A DNA stretch of 12,068 nucleotides from Betaproteobacteria bacterium RIFCSPLOWO2_02_FULL_62_17 (GTDB lineage Bacteria > Pseudomonadota > Gammaproteobacteria > Burkholderiales > SG8-39), in assembly GCA_001770355.1 (NCBI GenBank), contig MEQV01000009.1:1-12068 (forward strand). Reading direction: 5' to 3'. This document shows, one piece after another, positions 1 to 5,910 of this stretch (position 1 is the stretch's first letter; each line of letters opens with the position of its first letter). The translations under genes were made by a program, and so were the position numbers. The notes beneath the pieces were generated by a model. That model was not told the origin of the DNA and did not search any database. It saw only the letters and a program-made list of their open reading frames with translations.

Positions 1-303
1 GAAGGTGAGGCTGTCGGCGGTGGTCGAGCACATGGTGTAGCCGTCCGGGGGCGCCTTGGCGCAGGCGCCCATGCCGATAAACGAGCCGCCGCCCGGACGA
101 TTCTCGACCAGCAATTGCTGGCCGGTGGTTTCCTGGAACGACGGTCCGAGAAAGCGCATTACCGCGTCGACGCTTCCGCCCGGGGCGAAAGGCACGATCA
201 CGCGCACCGGCTTCTCGGGGAACGACTGGGCCAGGGCCGCCGCCGCGCAGCATGCGCCGGCCAGGACCATTCCGGTTGCGAAGTGTTTCAACGGAATCTT
301 CAT
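1..303 (-). CDS. Bug/TctC family periplasmic solute receptor (partial, N-terminal 101 aa)
   Basis: Bug receptors bind small organic acids in the periplasm, either for tripartite tricarboxylate (TctABC) transporters or for signalling. Only the first 101 codons are present; the C-terminal two thirds lie beyond the left edge. The start is ATG at 303, with a strong AGGAGG ribosome site at 311-316. Residues 1-26 form a signal peptide ending ALAQ. The usual Bug opening follows: FPEKPVRVIVPFAPGG (28-43) with Asp46 in the ligand loop, GQQLLVENRPGG (61-72) and PPDGYT (85-90). Cys81 and Cys92 flank the PPDGYT motif, as in the Bug protein at 4754-5761 but not in the other three here. The gene diverges from the dehydrogenase at 416, and the 112-bp gap must hold both promoters. 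The family call is secure; the ligand is unknown. Confidence 0.93.
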   Translation of the reverse strand, partial: MKIPLKHFATGMVLAGACCAAAALAQSFPEKPVRVIVPFAPGGSVDAVMRFLGPSFQETTGQQLLVENRPGGGSFIGMGACAKAPPDGYTMCSTTADSLTF

Positions 304-415
304 TTGAGTTCCTCCTGCGATTTGGAAAGGCTAACGCAAGTCGGCACGCCCGTCCATGCCTGCGTGCCGCGCCGATGCGGGATAATCTTTGCCTCTGCTC
401 CCGTTGCTCCCACCC

Positions 416-1408
416 ATGATGAGATCAAAAATCCTTGTCACCCGCGAAGTGTTCGACGACACGCTCGCCTTTCTCGCGCAATCCTGCGAGGTGGAATCCA
501 ACCAGGCCGACGCGGCATTCAGTCCCGAAGAACTGGCGCGGCGCCTCGCCGGCAAGGACGGCATGGTGTGCTGCCTCACCGATGCCATCGACGCGAAGTT
601 GCTGGCGGCCTGCCCGCGACTCAAGGCGGTCGCCAATATCGCGGTGGGCTACAACAATATCGACGTCGCCGCCTGCAGCGCTCGCGGCGTCATGGTCACC
701 AACACGCCGGGGGTGCTGGACGACAGCACCGCCGACTTCGCCTGGGCGCTGCTGCTCGCCGCGGCGCGCCGCGTCGCCGAGCTCGATGCCACCCTGCGCG
801 CGGGCAACTGGACTCACTGGCAGTTGAAGCAATGGATGGGCGTGGACATCCACGGGGCGACGCTGGGCATCATCGGCATGGGCCGCATCGGTCAGGCCAT
901 TGCCAGGCGTGCCGCCGGCTTCGACATGCCGGTGCTCTACTGCAACCGCAAACGCCTCGACGCGGACCTTGAGAAGCGCCTGAACGCCGCCTGGGTGAGC
1001 AAGGACGAGTTGCTCGCGCGCGCCGATTTCGTGGTGCTGCAGCTGCCCTACTCCAAGGAGACGCACCACCTCATCGGCGCCGCCGAACTGGCGCGAATGA
1101 AACCCACCGCGATACTCGTCAACACCGCGCGCGGCGGCGTGGTTGACGACGCCGCGCTCATCGAGGCGCTGGGCGCCGGGCGCCTGCGTGCCGCGGGGCT
1201 CGATGTCTACGAAGGCGAACCCAAACTGCACCCCGGTTTTCTTAAACTGAAAAACGCCGTGCTCGCCCCGCACGTGGCCAGTTCCACCGAAGCCACCCGC
1301 GCCAGGATGGCCATGACCGCGGCAAAGAACCTGGTGGCCGCCCTGGCCGGCGGCACGCCGCCCAATCTTCTCAATCCTGAATCGCGCCAATCCAGCAGGC
1401 CGCGTTGA
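416..1408 (+). CDS. D-isomer-specific 2-hydroxyacid dehydrogenase (glyoxylate/hydroxypyruvate reductase type)
   Basis: A 330-residue cytoplasmic enzyme predicted to interconvert a 2-oxoacid and a D-2-hydroxyacid, for example glyoxylate/glycolate or hydroxypyruvate/glycerate. The nucleotide-binding motif is GMGRIG at 154-159. The family catalytic triad is visible as Arg239 (in NTARGG), Glu268 (in EGEP) and His286 (in APHVAS). Length and residue spacing match the D-glycerate dehydrogenase/GhrB branch. The end of the second strand of the Rossmann fold reads CNRKR (176-180); these basic residues suggest a preference for NADP(H) (inference). ATG at 416 is chosen; ATG at 419 is equally possible, and a TTG at 389 would add nine residues. 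No good ribosome site precedes any of them. GATAAT at 381-386 is a possible -10 box without a convincing -35. The stop lies 12 bp from the stop of the convergent lipoprotein gene. The exact substrate cannot be read from the sequence. Confidence 0.92.
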   Translation: MMRSKILVTREVFDDTLAFLAQSCEVESNQADAAFSPEELARRLAGKDGMVCCLTDAIDAKLLAACPRLKAVANIAVGYNNIDVAACSARGVMVTNTPGVLDDSTADFAWALLLAAARRVAELDATLRAGNWTHWQLKQWMGVDIHGATLGIIGMGRIGQAIARRAAGFDMPVLYCNRKRLDADLEKRLNAAWVSKDELLARADFVVLQLPYSKETHHLIGAAELARMKPTAILVNTARGGVVDDAALIEALGAGRLRAAGLDVYEGEPKLHPGFLKLKNAVLAPHVASSTEATRARMAMTAAKNLVAALAGGTPPNLLNPESRQSSRPR

Positions 1409-1420
1409 CACCGCGACTTA

Positions 1421-1972
1421 TCACCCAGGCGGCGGTGGCGGATAACTGGGCGAATAGACGGCCGGCGGGCGCGGCGGCGAAATGTTGCCGGGAGGAGGAG
1501 GCGGGTAATTCCTGCGCTCTTGCGGGGCCGAATCGACGAAGCGGCCCGACACCGGCACCTTGTGCCCATTGGCGTACATGCACTGGATGTAGTTGTTGTC
1601 ATAGCGCTGCTGCATGCCATACGCCGAGCGCGAGCCGGCATTGCTGCCTGCGACGCTGCCGACGATCAATCCCGTGCCCGCACCCACCGCAGCGCCCTCA
1701 CTGCCGCCGATGGCCGCCCCCGCAACGGCGCCGATCGCCGTGCCGAGTGCGGCACTGCGCACGCCGCTGTCCTCGGCCGCCTGAGACGCCGTGGCGCCGC
1801 CGACCTGGCTGCTGGCGTAGTTGCGGCATTGCGCGTCGTTCATGCGGAACTGATCGAAGGTCTTGCCGCTTCCCGGCAGCACCATCATGCTCGGTCCGCT
1901 CGGAGGCACCGTCACACAGGCGCCCAGCGCCAGCAGCGCAACCAGTGGCGCGTATCGCAGTGACTGCTTCAT
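1421..1972 (-). CDS. glycine-zipper envelope lipoprotein
   Basis: A 183-residue exported protein. A short hydrophobic signal ends in the lipobox L16-G17-A18-C19, so Cys19 is the likely lipidated residue. Residues about 77-113 are a Gly/Ala-rich stretch with regular GxxxG spacing, the glycine zipper found in small outer-membrane-associated proteins. The flanks carry a Cys each: Cys49 in NDAQCRNYA, and Cys131 in YIQCMYANGHKVP, which I recognise as a recurrent motif in proteobacterial glycine-zipper lipoproteins. The C-terminal 30 residues are Pro-rich (PPPPPG twice) and probably disordered. ATG at 1972 is preceded by GGAG at suitable distance. The gene starts 15 bp after the stop of the Tyr/Pro-rich exported protein gene and is very likely its operon partner. 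Its molecular role is not established; envelope structure or stress is a guess from the fold. Confidence 0.85.
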   Translation of the reverse strand: MKQSLRYAPLVALLALGACVTVPPSGPSMMVLPGSGKTFDQFRMNDAQCRNYASSQVGGATASQAAEDSGVRSAALGTAIGAVAGAAIGGSEGAAVGAGTGLIVGSVAGSNAGSRSAYGMQQRYDNNYIQCMYANGHKVPVSGRFVDSAPQERRNYPPPPPGNISPPRPPAVYSPSYPPPPPG

Positions 1973-1987
1973 TTTCTTCTCCAGGAT

Positions 1988-2356
1988 CTATCTTGCCGGC
2001 GGGTGCGGGGTCACACGCTGCCATTCGCCCGCGCACTGCTGCACATAGGGATAGTAGGTCTTGCTCTCCGGGCAATAGAACCAGTCGTTCTGTCCTGAGT
2101 CGGCCCGCGCCTGCGGCGAATCCTGCCTTTCTATGTACACCGGCGGCGCGGGCGGCACCACCGTCACCGGCGGATAGTAGTAGGGCGGGTAATAAGGGGG
2201 ATAGTAATAAGGGTGGTAGGGATACAGTGGCAGCGCGATACCGATGCCGAAATGCACCCCTCCGCGATAATGGCCACGGCGTTGCGCCTCGGCCGGTGCA
2301 CTGGCGATCAGCGCCGCCAGCGCGACCGCCATTGCGATCGAATGGATGGATTTCAT
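1988..2356 (-). CDS. Tyr/Pro-rich exported protein of unknown function
   Basis: A 122-residue secreted or envelope protein. Residues 1-24 are a signal peptide ending APAEA. Residues 45-72 are a low-complexity Tyr/Pro tract (repeats of PPYY and YYYPP), encoded by GT-rich DNA on the plus strand at about 2155-2222. The C-terminal part, NDWFYCPESKTYYPYVQQC (90-108) then GEWQRV, resembles a small conserved module of beta-proteobacterial exported proteins. Cys95 and Cys108 could form a disulfide. ATG at 2356 is chosen because it starts the signal peptide and has AGGAG upstream; an in-frame start at 2413 would add 19 uncharged or basic residues that spoil the signal. It is the first gene of a pair with the glycine-zipper lipoprotein, 15 bp away. 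No function can be assigned; association with the cell wall or outer membrane is an inference. Confidence 0.78.
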   Translation of the reverse strand: MKSIHSIAMAVALAALIASAPAEAQRRGHYRGGVHFGIGIALPLYPYHPYYYPPYYPPYYYPPVTVVPPAPPVYIERQDSPQARADSGQNDWFYCPESKTYYPYVQQCAGEWQRVTPHPPAR

Positions 2357-2449
2357 GGCAGGCGCTCCTGTCCTGCGGCGGCTTACTTCCGCCGCACTGT
2401 TGATGCCTGTCATTGTTCACCCGCGCGTGGCATAAGTCCTGTCTAAAGG

Positions 2450-2464
2450 GTAACAATTTGTAAC
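2450..2464. promoter_or_regulatory. GTAAC-N5-GTAAC direct repeat, possible OmpR/CpxR-type operator
   Basis: The sequence shows two perfect GTAAC half sites with a 10-bp period, about 95 bp upstream of the envelope operon that starts at 2356 on the minus strand. OmpR-family response regulators bind tandem half sites with this period, and CpxR sites are of the form GTAAA-N5-GTAAA. A third half site in inverted orientation, GTTAC, lies at 2478-2482. The link to the exported-protein operon is inference; the pattern is short and could arise by chance. Confidence 0.3.
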
Positions 2465-2576
2465 GCCGGCCCTTCGGGTTACATGTTGTTTCCAGGAATG
2501 CAAGGGGGCGTGAAACCACCGATACGCCGTTCAACGGCGCACCAGCTTGTTGGCTAAAGATGCCCAGATGCATGAT

Positions 2577-3512
2577 TTATTCGGTCCTGGCAACACGGAA
2601 ACCGCGAATGTAGACGCGGATAACAGTGGGGCTCCCAACGCGGTACGCGGGGCGCAAGCCCAGTGGAGGGTCTTCCCAGGAACCGCCGCGCACTGCGCGC
2701 AGGTAACAATCCCCAGCAGCCCATGCGCTCCCGTCCATCGGTGCGCCGCTGTAGTTCCCGTTCCAGCAGTCCTGCGTCCACTCCCACAGGTTGCCTAGCA
2801 TGTCATAAAGACCGAACGCATTGGCGCGATAACTTCCAACAGGAGCGGTGTAGCCGTATCGGTCATCGCATTTGGCGATGTCCCAGTTGCCTGCGCCGGG
2901 CACCTGCGCTGCCGTTGCGCGATCAGCGCCATTGGCATAACCGCAGGACATATTTCCATCATCACCCCAAAAACGCGCCGTCGTGGTACCTGCTCTGGCC
3001 GCGTATTCCCATTCGGCTTCGGTCAGCAAACGATAGTCCCTACCGGTCTTCTGGCTGAGCCACCTCGCATAGGCGCTGGCGTCGTCCCAACTCACACATG
3101 CCACCGGGTGCGTGTCCTCCTGAGCATAGCCGGGATTGCTCCAGTCTTTGCTCGGGTCTTTCTCGAACTCGGCGACGCGCCAGACGAAACACCCGTCGCT
3201 GCCGCGGCCGGTTGCCGCTGCGAACGCGCGGTACTGTCCCCGCGTGACCTCGAATTTCCCCGCGGAAAAACTCTTCACATTCACAGCGTGCCGCGGCTGG
3301 CTTCGGTTACGGAATTCATCGGGCAACGCTTCCCGCTGTTCCTCATCCGGCGCTGCCCCCATGTCGAACCGTCCAGCCGGAATTACCACCATCTCGGGGC
3401 AATCCACGCAGTCTTTGAAAACCGTGCCCGCAGCCCTGTCAGGGGGAACCTGCGCGGACGCCACCGATTGCACCGCAACCAACATCGCCACGGAAATGAG
3501 GACCCATTTCAT
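2577..3512 (-). CDS. exported SUMF1/formylglycine-generating-enzyme-fold protein, non-canonical
   Basis: A 311-residue protein. Residues 1-21 are a signal peptide (ends VASAQ) and about 38-308 form an FGE-sulfatase (SUMF1) domain. Fold landmarks are MVVIPAGRFDMG (41-52), FEVT (87-90), HPVACVSW (135-142), RLLTEAEWEYAARAG (161-175), GNLWEW (240-245), RGGSW (275-279) and GFR (304-306). True formylglycine-generating enzymes carry two catalytic, copper-binding cysteines just after the RGGS motif. Here that stretch (277-310) has no cysteine, so oxidation of a sulfatase cysteine is unlikely. Other SUMF1-fold proteins serve as PvdO-like enzymes, EgtB-like domains or ligand-binding modules. ATG at 3512 is chosen for the signal peptide although its ribosome site is poor; ATG at 3530 and TTG at 3548 are in-frame alternatives. 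The gene stands apart from its neighbours (113 and 220 bp gaps). The fold is certain; the function is unknown. Confidence 0.87.
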   Translation of the reverse strand: MKWVLISVAMLVAVQSVASAQVPPDRAAGTVFKDCVDCPEMVVIPAGRFDMGAAPDEEQREALPDEFRNRSQPRHAVNVKSFSAGKFEVTRGQYRAFAAATGRGSDGCFVWRVAEFEKDPSKDWSNPGYAQEDTHPVACVSWDDASAYARWLSQKTGRDYRLLTEAEWEYAARAGTTTARFWGDDGNMSCGYANGADRATAAQVPGAGNWDIAKCDDRYGYTAPVGSYRANAFGLYDMLGNLWEWTQDCWNGNYSGAPMDGSAWAAGDCYLRAVRGGSWEDPPLGLRPAYRVGSPTVIRVYIRGFRVARTE

Positions 3513-3625
3513 TGCGTTATCGCCACACATTATCTTCTGCGGTTTCAAGCCCGGAATTCCTGTCTCTATGGGACTGGTAATTTGTACCTGAGCTTTTGGC
3601 CGATAGCAGTCATCGTTCGATTCAA

Positions 3626-4597
3626 CTACTCCGGCTTCAGCCCCGCGATCTTGATCGCGCGCGCGTACACGCCAAAACCGCTTTTTATCTGGGCGGCAAA
3701 CTCGGCCGGCGCGTTGCCAATAACGCCAAGGGCAAGGTCATCAAAGCTCGCGCGCACCTCCGGCGCCGCCAGCGCCTTCACCACCGCGGCCTGGATGCGG
3801 TTGACCACCGGCCCGGGCGTGCCGGCGGGCGCGAGGTAGCCAAACCACGAGGGCGGCTTCTCGAATCCCGCCAGGGTCTCGCCCACGGTGGGCATGTCGG
3901 GCATGCGCGGGAAGCGGTTCTTCTCGAGGATGCCGATGATGCGAACCTTGCCCGCGCGCGCCTGCGGCAGGGTGTTGGAAATCGCCGAATAGGTGAGCTG
4001 CACCTCACCCGCGACCACCGCCAGCACCGCCGGCGGCACCGATTTGTAGGGCACATGGACGATGTCGGTTCCCGCGGCGCTGTTGAAGAGTTCCCCGACC
4101 ATGTGGAACACCGAGCCGATACCTGAACTGGCGTAGGACACCTTGCCGGGATTCTTCTTGACCCACTCGACCAGTTCCCTGACGTTGTTCACGGGAACGG
4201 CAGGATTCACGATGAGCGAGGTGAACGGCTCCACCGCGGCGGTCACGGGCGCGAAGTCCCTCAATGAATCGTAGGGAATACCCTTGGTGAGCAGCATCGC
4301 CGTGATGATCATGCTGGGCGTGGCCATCAGCAAGGTGTAGCCGTCGGGGGCCGCGCGCGCCACCGCGGCACTGCCGATGACGCCATTGCCGCCGGGCTGG
4401 TTTTCGAAGATGAGCGCCTGCCCCATGTCCTCCTGCATCCTGGGACCGAGCGCGCGCGCGACGTAATCCACGCCGGGACCCGGCGACACGGCGACGATGA
4501 CGCGAATCGGCTTGACCGGATAGGCCTGCGCCATGACGCCGGCCGACAGCCCAAATCCGGCAAACGCGGCGATACACAGTTGCAAACACGTTTTCAT
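3626..4597 (-). CDS. Bug/TctC family periplasmic solute receptor
   Basis: A complete 323-residue receptor, normal length for the family. The signal peptide is cleaved near residues 23-24 (VMAQ). The mature protein opens AYPVKPIRVIVAVSPGPGVD (25-44), with Asp44 in the first ligand loop. The usual PGG of that loop is PGPG here, so the pocket entrance differs from the standard form. Further family marks are GQALIFENQPGG (59-70), APDGYTLL (83-90), YASSGIGS (155-162), VPYKS (182-186) and the C-terminal LAPAGTPGPVVNRI (255-268). ATG at 4597 has AAGGAG seven bases upstream; the longer reading frame to 4645 adds no signal. The gene is divergent from the Bug gene at 4754, and TAGAAT read on the minus strand at 4652-4657 is a possible -10 box. 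No TctA or TctB gene is adjacent, so it may share a distant permease. The ligand is unknown. Confidence 0.95.
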   Translation of the reverse strand: MKTCLQLCIAAFAGFGLSAGVMAQAYPVKPIRVIVAVSPGPGVDYVARALGPRMQEDMGQALIFENQPGGNGVIGSAAVARAAPDGYTLLMATPSMIITAMLLTKGIPYDSLRDFAPVTAAVEPFTSLIVNPAVPVNNVRELVEWVKKNPGKVSYASSGIGSVFHMVGELFNSAAGTDIVHVPYKSVPPAVLAVVAGEVQLTYSAISNTLPQARAGKVRIIGILEKNRFPRMPDMPTVGETLAGFEKPPSWFGYLAPAGTPGPVVNRIQAAVVKALAAPEVRASFDDLALGVIGNAPAEFAAQIKSGFGVYARAIKIAGLKPE

Positions 4598-4694
4598 TGG
4601 CGACTCCTTATCGAGAACCGGCACCTTACTGGAAGCCGGATTCAATCGGGAATTCTAGCGTCTCGGATCGCGGCACGCGCGCAGCACTTCGTAC

Positions 4695-4725
4695 GGGACA
4701 CCCGGCGGCATTTTTTGGCTATTAT
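4695..4725 (+). promoter_or_regulatory. possible sigma70-type promoter of the Bug gene at 4754
   Basis: TATTAT at 4720-4725 matches five of six -10 bases. GGGACA at 4695-4700 matches four of six -35 bases, but the 19-bp spacer is longer than the ideal 17. Transcription would begin near 4732 and leave a leader of about 22 bases that holds the GGAGG ribosome site at 4745-4749. The T-rich spacer stands out in GC-rich surroundings. Moderate support only. Confidence 0.35.
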
Positions 4726-4753
4726 GGTCCTCATCCCAAGCACCGGAGGCACC

Positions 4754-5761
4754 ATGATTTCGACACGCCTTGTAATGACAACACCCGTGATTCTCGCGAC
4801 CGTCGCGGCAGCGGCCCTGGCCGCGCCGCTCGCAGTCCACGCGCAAGCCTATCCCACCAAGGCGGTGCGCATCATTGTTCCGCATCCGGTCGGCGGTCCC
4901 GGCGACATCCCGCCGCGCGGCTTTGCGCTGGGACTCACGCAGGTGATGGGTCAGCCTTTCGTAGTGGAAAACCGCGACGGTGCCGATGGCATCATCGGCG
5001 TGGATGCCTGCGTCAAGTCGCCGCCGGACGGCTATACCCTGTGCTCCACCAGCAACGGCTCGACTATCGTGAACTCGGTGGTACGACCCAAGCTTTCCTT
5101 CGATCCCTTCAAGGACCTGGTGGGCATCGTGCAGACCGGAACGCTGTACTCGATGATCATGGCCACGCCTTCGGTGCCAGCAAACAGCATGGCCGAATTG
5201 ATTGCTCTGCTCAAGGCAAAACCGGAGTCGATCACGCTGGGCACCTATGGCGCCATCAACATGGCTGCGATGATGGGCCAGTTCACCAAGTCGAGGCTGG
5301 GGGCTGCCTTCTATCCCATTCCCTACAAGAGCGCGAGCCAGGCCTTGCAGGCGGCCCTGTCAGGTCAGGTGCAGGTGGTGGGCTTCGCGCTGGGCGCGGC
5401 CTCGACCCACGTCAAAGCCGGGAAGATGAAACCTCTCGCCATCAATTCGGAGAAGCGCCTGCCCGCCTTCCCCGACGTGCCCACGCTCAAGGAAACCGGC
5501 ATCGATGTGAATTACCGCAGTTGGTTTGCGTTTTTTGCACCGGCGGCGGTGCCGCGCGATATCGTGCGGCGCCTGAATACCGAAGTGGCGAAAATGATCC
5601 ACGATCCGCAGTTCAAGACCAAGTTCCTCACCTCGCAGGGCCTGGAAACCGACTTTCCCACCGGCGCATCGCCGGAGGAATTCGCCAAGTTCCTGCTCGA
5701 CGAGCGCGCGGACTTCATCCGCCTGGTCAAGGTCGCCAATATTCCGATTCAGAAAGATTGA
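4754..5761 (+). CDS. Bug/TctC family periplasmic solute receptor with Cys-x10-Cys pair
   Basis: A complete 335-residue receptor. The signal peptide runs to about residue 30 (ends VHAQ). The mature protein starts AYPTKAVRIIVPHPVGGPGD, with Asp51 in the ligand loop. Instead of the common D-x-x-A-R it reads D-I-P-P-R, an unusual Pro-Pro at the pocket. GQPFVVENRDGADG (66-79) and PPDGYT (90-95) follow. Cys86 and Cys97 flank PPDGYT with the same spacing as in the partial Bug gene at 1-303; in the periplasm they could form a disulfide. Downstream marks are YGAINMAAM (165-173), PYKSASQAL (190-198) and FFAPAAVPRDIVRRLN (260-275). ATG at 4754 has GGAGG at 4745-4749; the ATG at 4724 overlaps the likely -10 box and is rejected. 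It is followed after 7 bp by the inverted-repeat element. The ligand is unknown. Confidence 0.95.
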   Translation: MISTRLVMTTPVILATVAAAALAAPLAVHAQAYPTKAVRIIVPHPVGGPGDIPPRGFALGLTQVMGQPFVVENRDGADGIIGVDACVKSPPDGYTLCSTSNGSTIVNSVVRPKLSFDPFKDLVGIVQTGTLYSMIMATPSVPANSMAELIALLKAKPESITLGTYGAINMAAMMGQFTKSRLGAAFYPIPYKSASQALQAALSGQVQVVGFALGAASTHVKAGKMKPLAINSEKRLPAFPDVPTLKETGIDVNYRSWFAFFAPAAVPRDIVRRLNTEVAKMIHDPQFKTKFLTSQGLETDFPTGASPEEFAKFLLDERADFIRLVKVANIPIQKD

Positions 5762-5768
5762 TCGATTA

Positions 5769-5845
5769 AATTGGGGTCGGAGTCACATTAATCCGCGTCG
5801 GCCTGGCGCTTACAGTTCATTGTTAATGTGACTCTGACCCCAATT
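5769..5845. repeat. 23-bp imperfect inverted repeat with 31-bp centre (MITE- or REP-like element)
   Basis: The left arm at 5769-5791 and right arm at 5823-5845 are reverse complements at 22 of 23 positions; the single mismatch is G in the left arm where perfect pairing would need A. The core reads TTGGGGTC-R-GAGTCACATTAA. I recall this kind of TGGGGTCAGAGTCACATT sequence as recurrent in proteobacterial genomes, often beside IS200-like/REP-associated tyrosine transposase genes; this is memory, not a search. No transposase lies in the window, so this would be a non-autonomous copy. It sits 7 bp after the stop of the Bug gene and 65 bp before the dioxygenase gene. Its long stem could also slow transcription, but the wide loop and lack of a T-run argue against a classical terminator. 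Confidence 0.7.
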
Positions 5846-5910
5846 GACCGGCAAGCAGGCATTGCGGCGGACTGAACCGCGCATTGCACCGCCATACAGG
5901 GAGAACTTCG

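Noticed and set aside
425..1411. Long open frame on the minus strand opposite the 2-hydroxyacid dehydrogenase
   Set aside because: It has no domain, signal or ribosome site and is rich in His, Arg and Gly, as expected for the antisense frame of a GC-rich gene. The plus-strand gene has a full catalytic triad.
2155..2222. Tandem DNA repeat of TAGTAGGG/TAATAAGGG type units
   Set aside because: The repetition follows from Tyr and Pro codons of the exported protein's low-complexity tract and is not a regular DNA repeat.
1405..2403. 332-codon open frame on the plus strand across the envelope operon
   Set aside because: Its composition (runs of Arg, Pro, Ser, Cys) is that of a shadow frame. The opposite strand carries two genes with clear signal peptides and ribosome sites.
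4597..5769. 390-codon open frame overlapping the Bug gene at 4754 in another plus frame
   Set aside because: The Bug frame has the signal peptide and all family motifs; this one has none and crosses the intergenic region.
5769..5845. Reading the inverted repeat as an ordinary intrinsic terminator
   Set aside because: The loop is 31 bases and no T-run follows. The long conserved arms fit a repeat element better.
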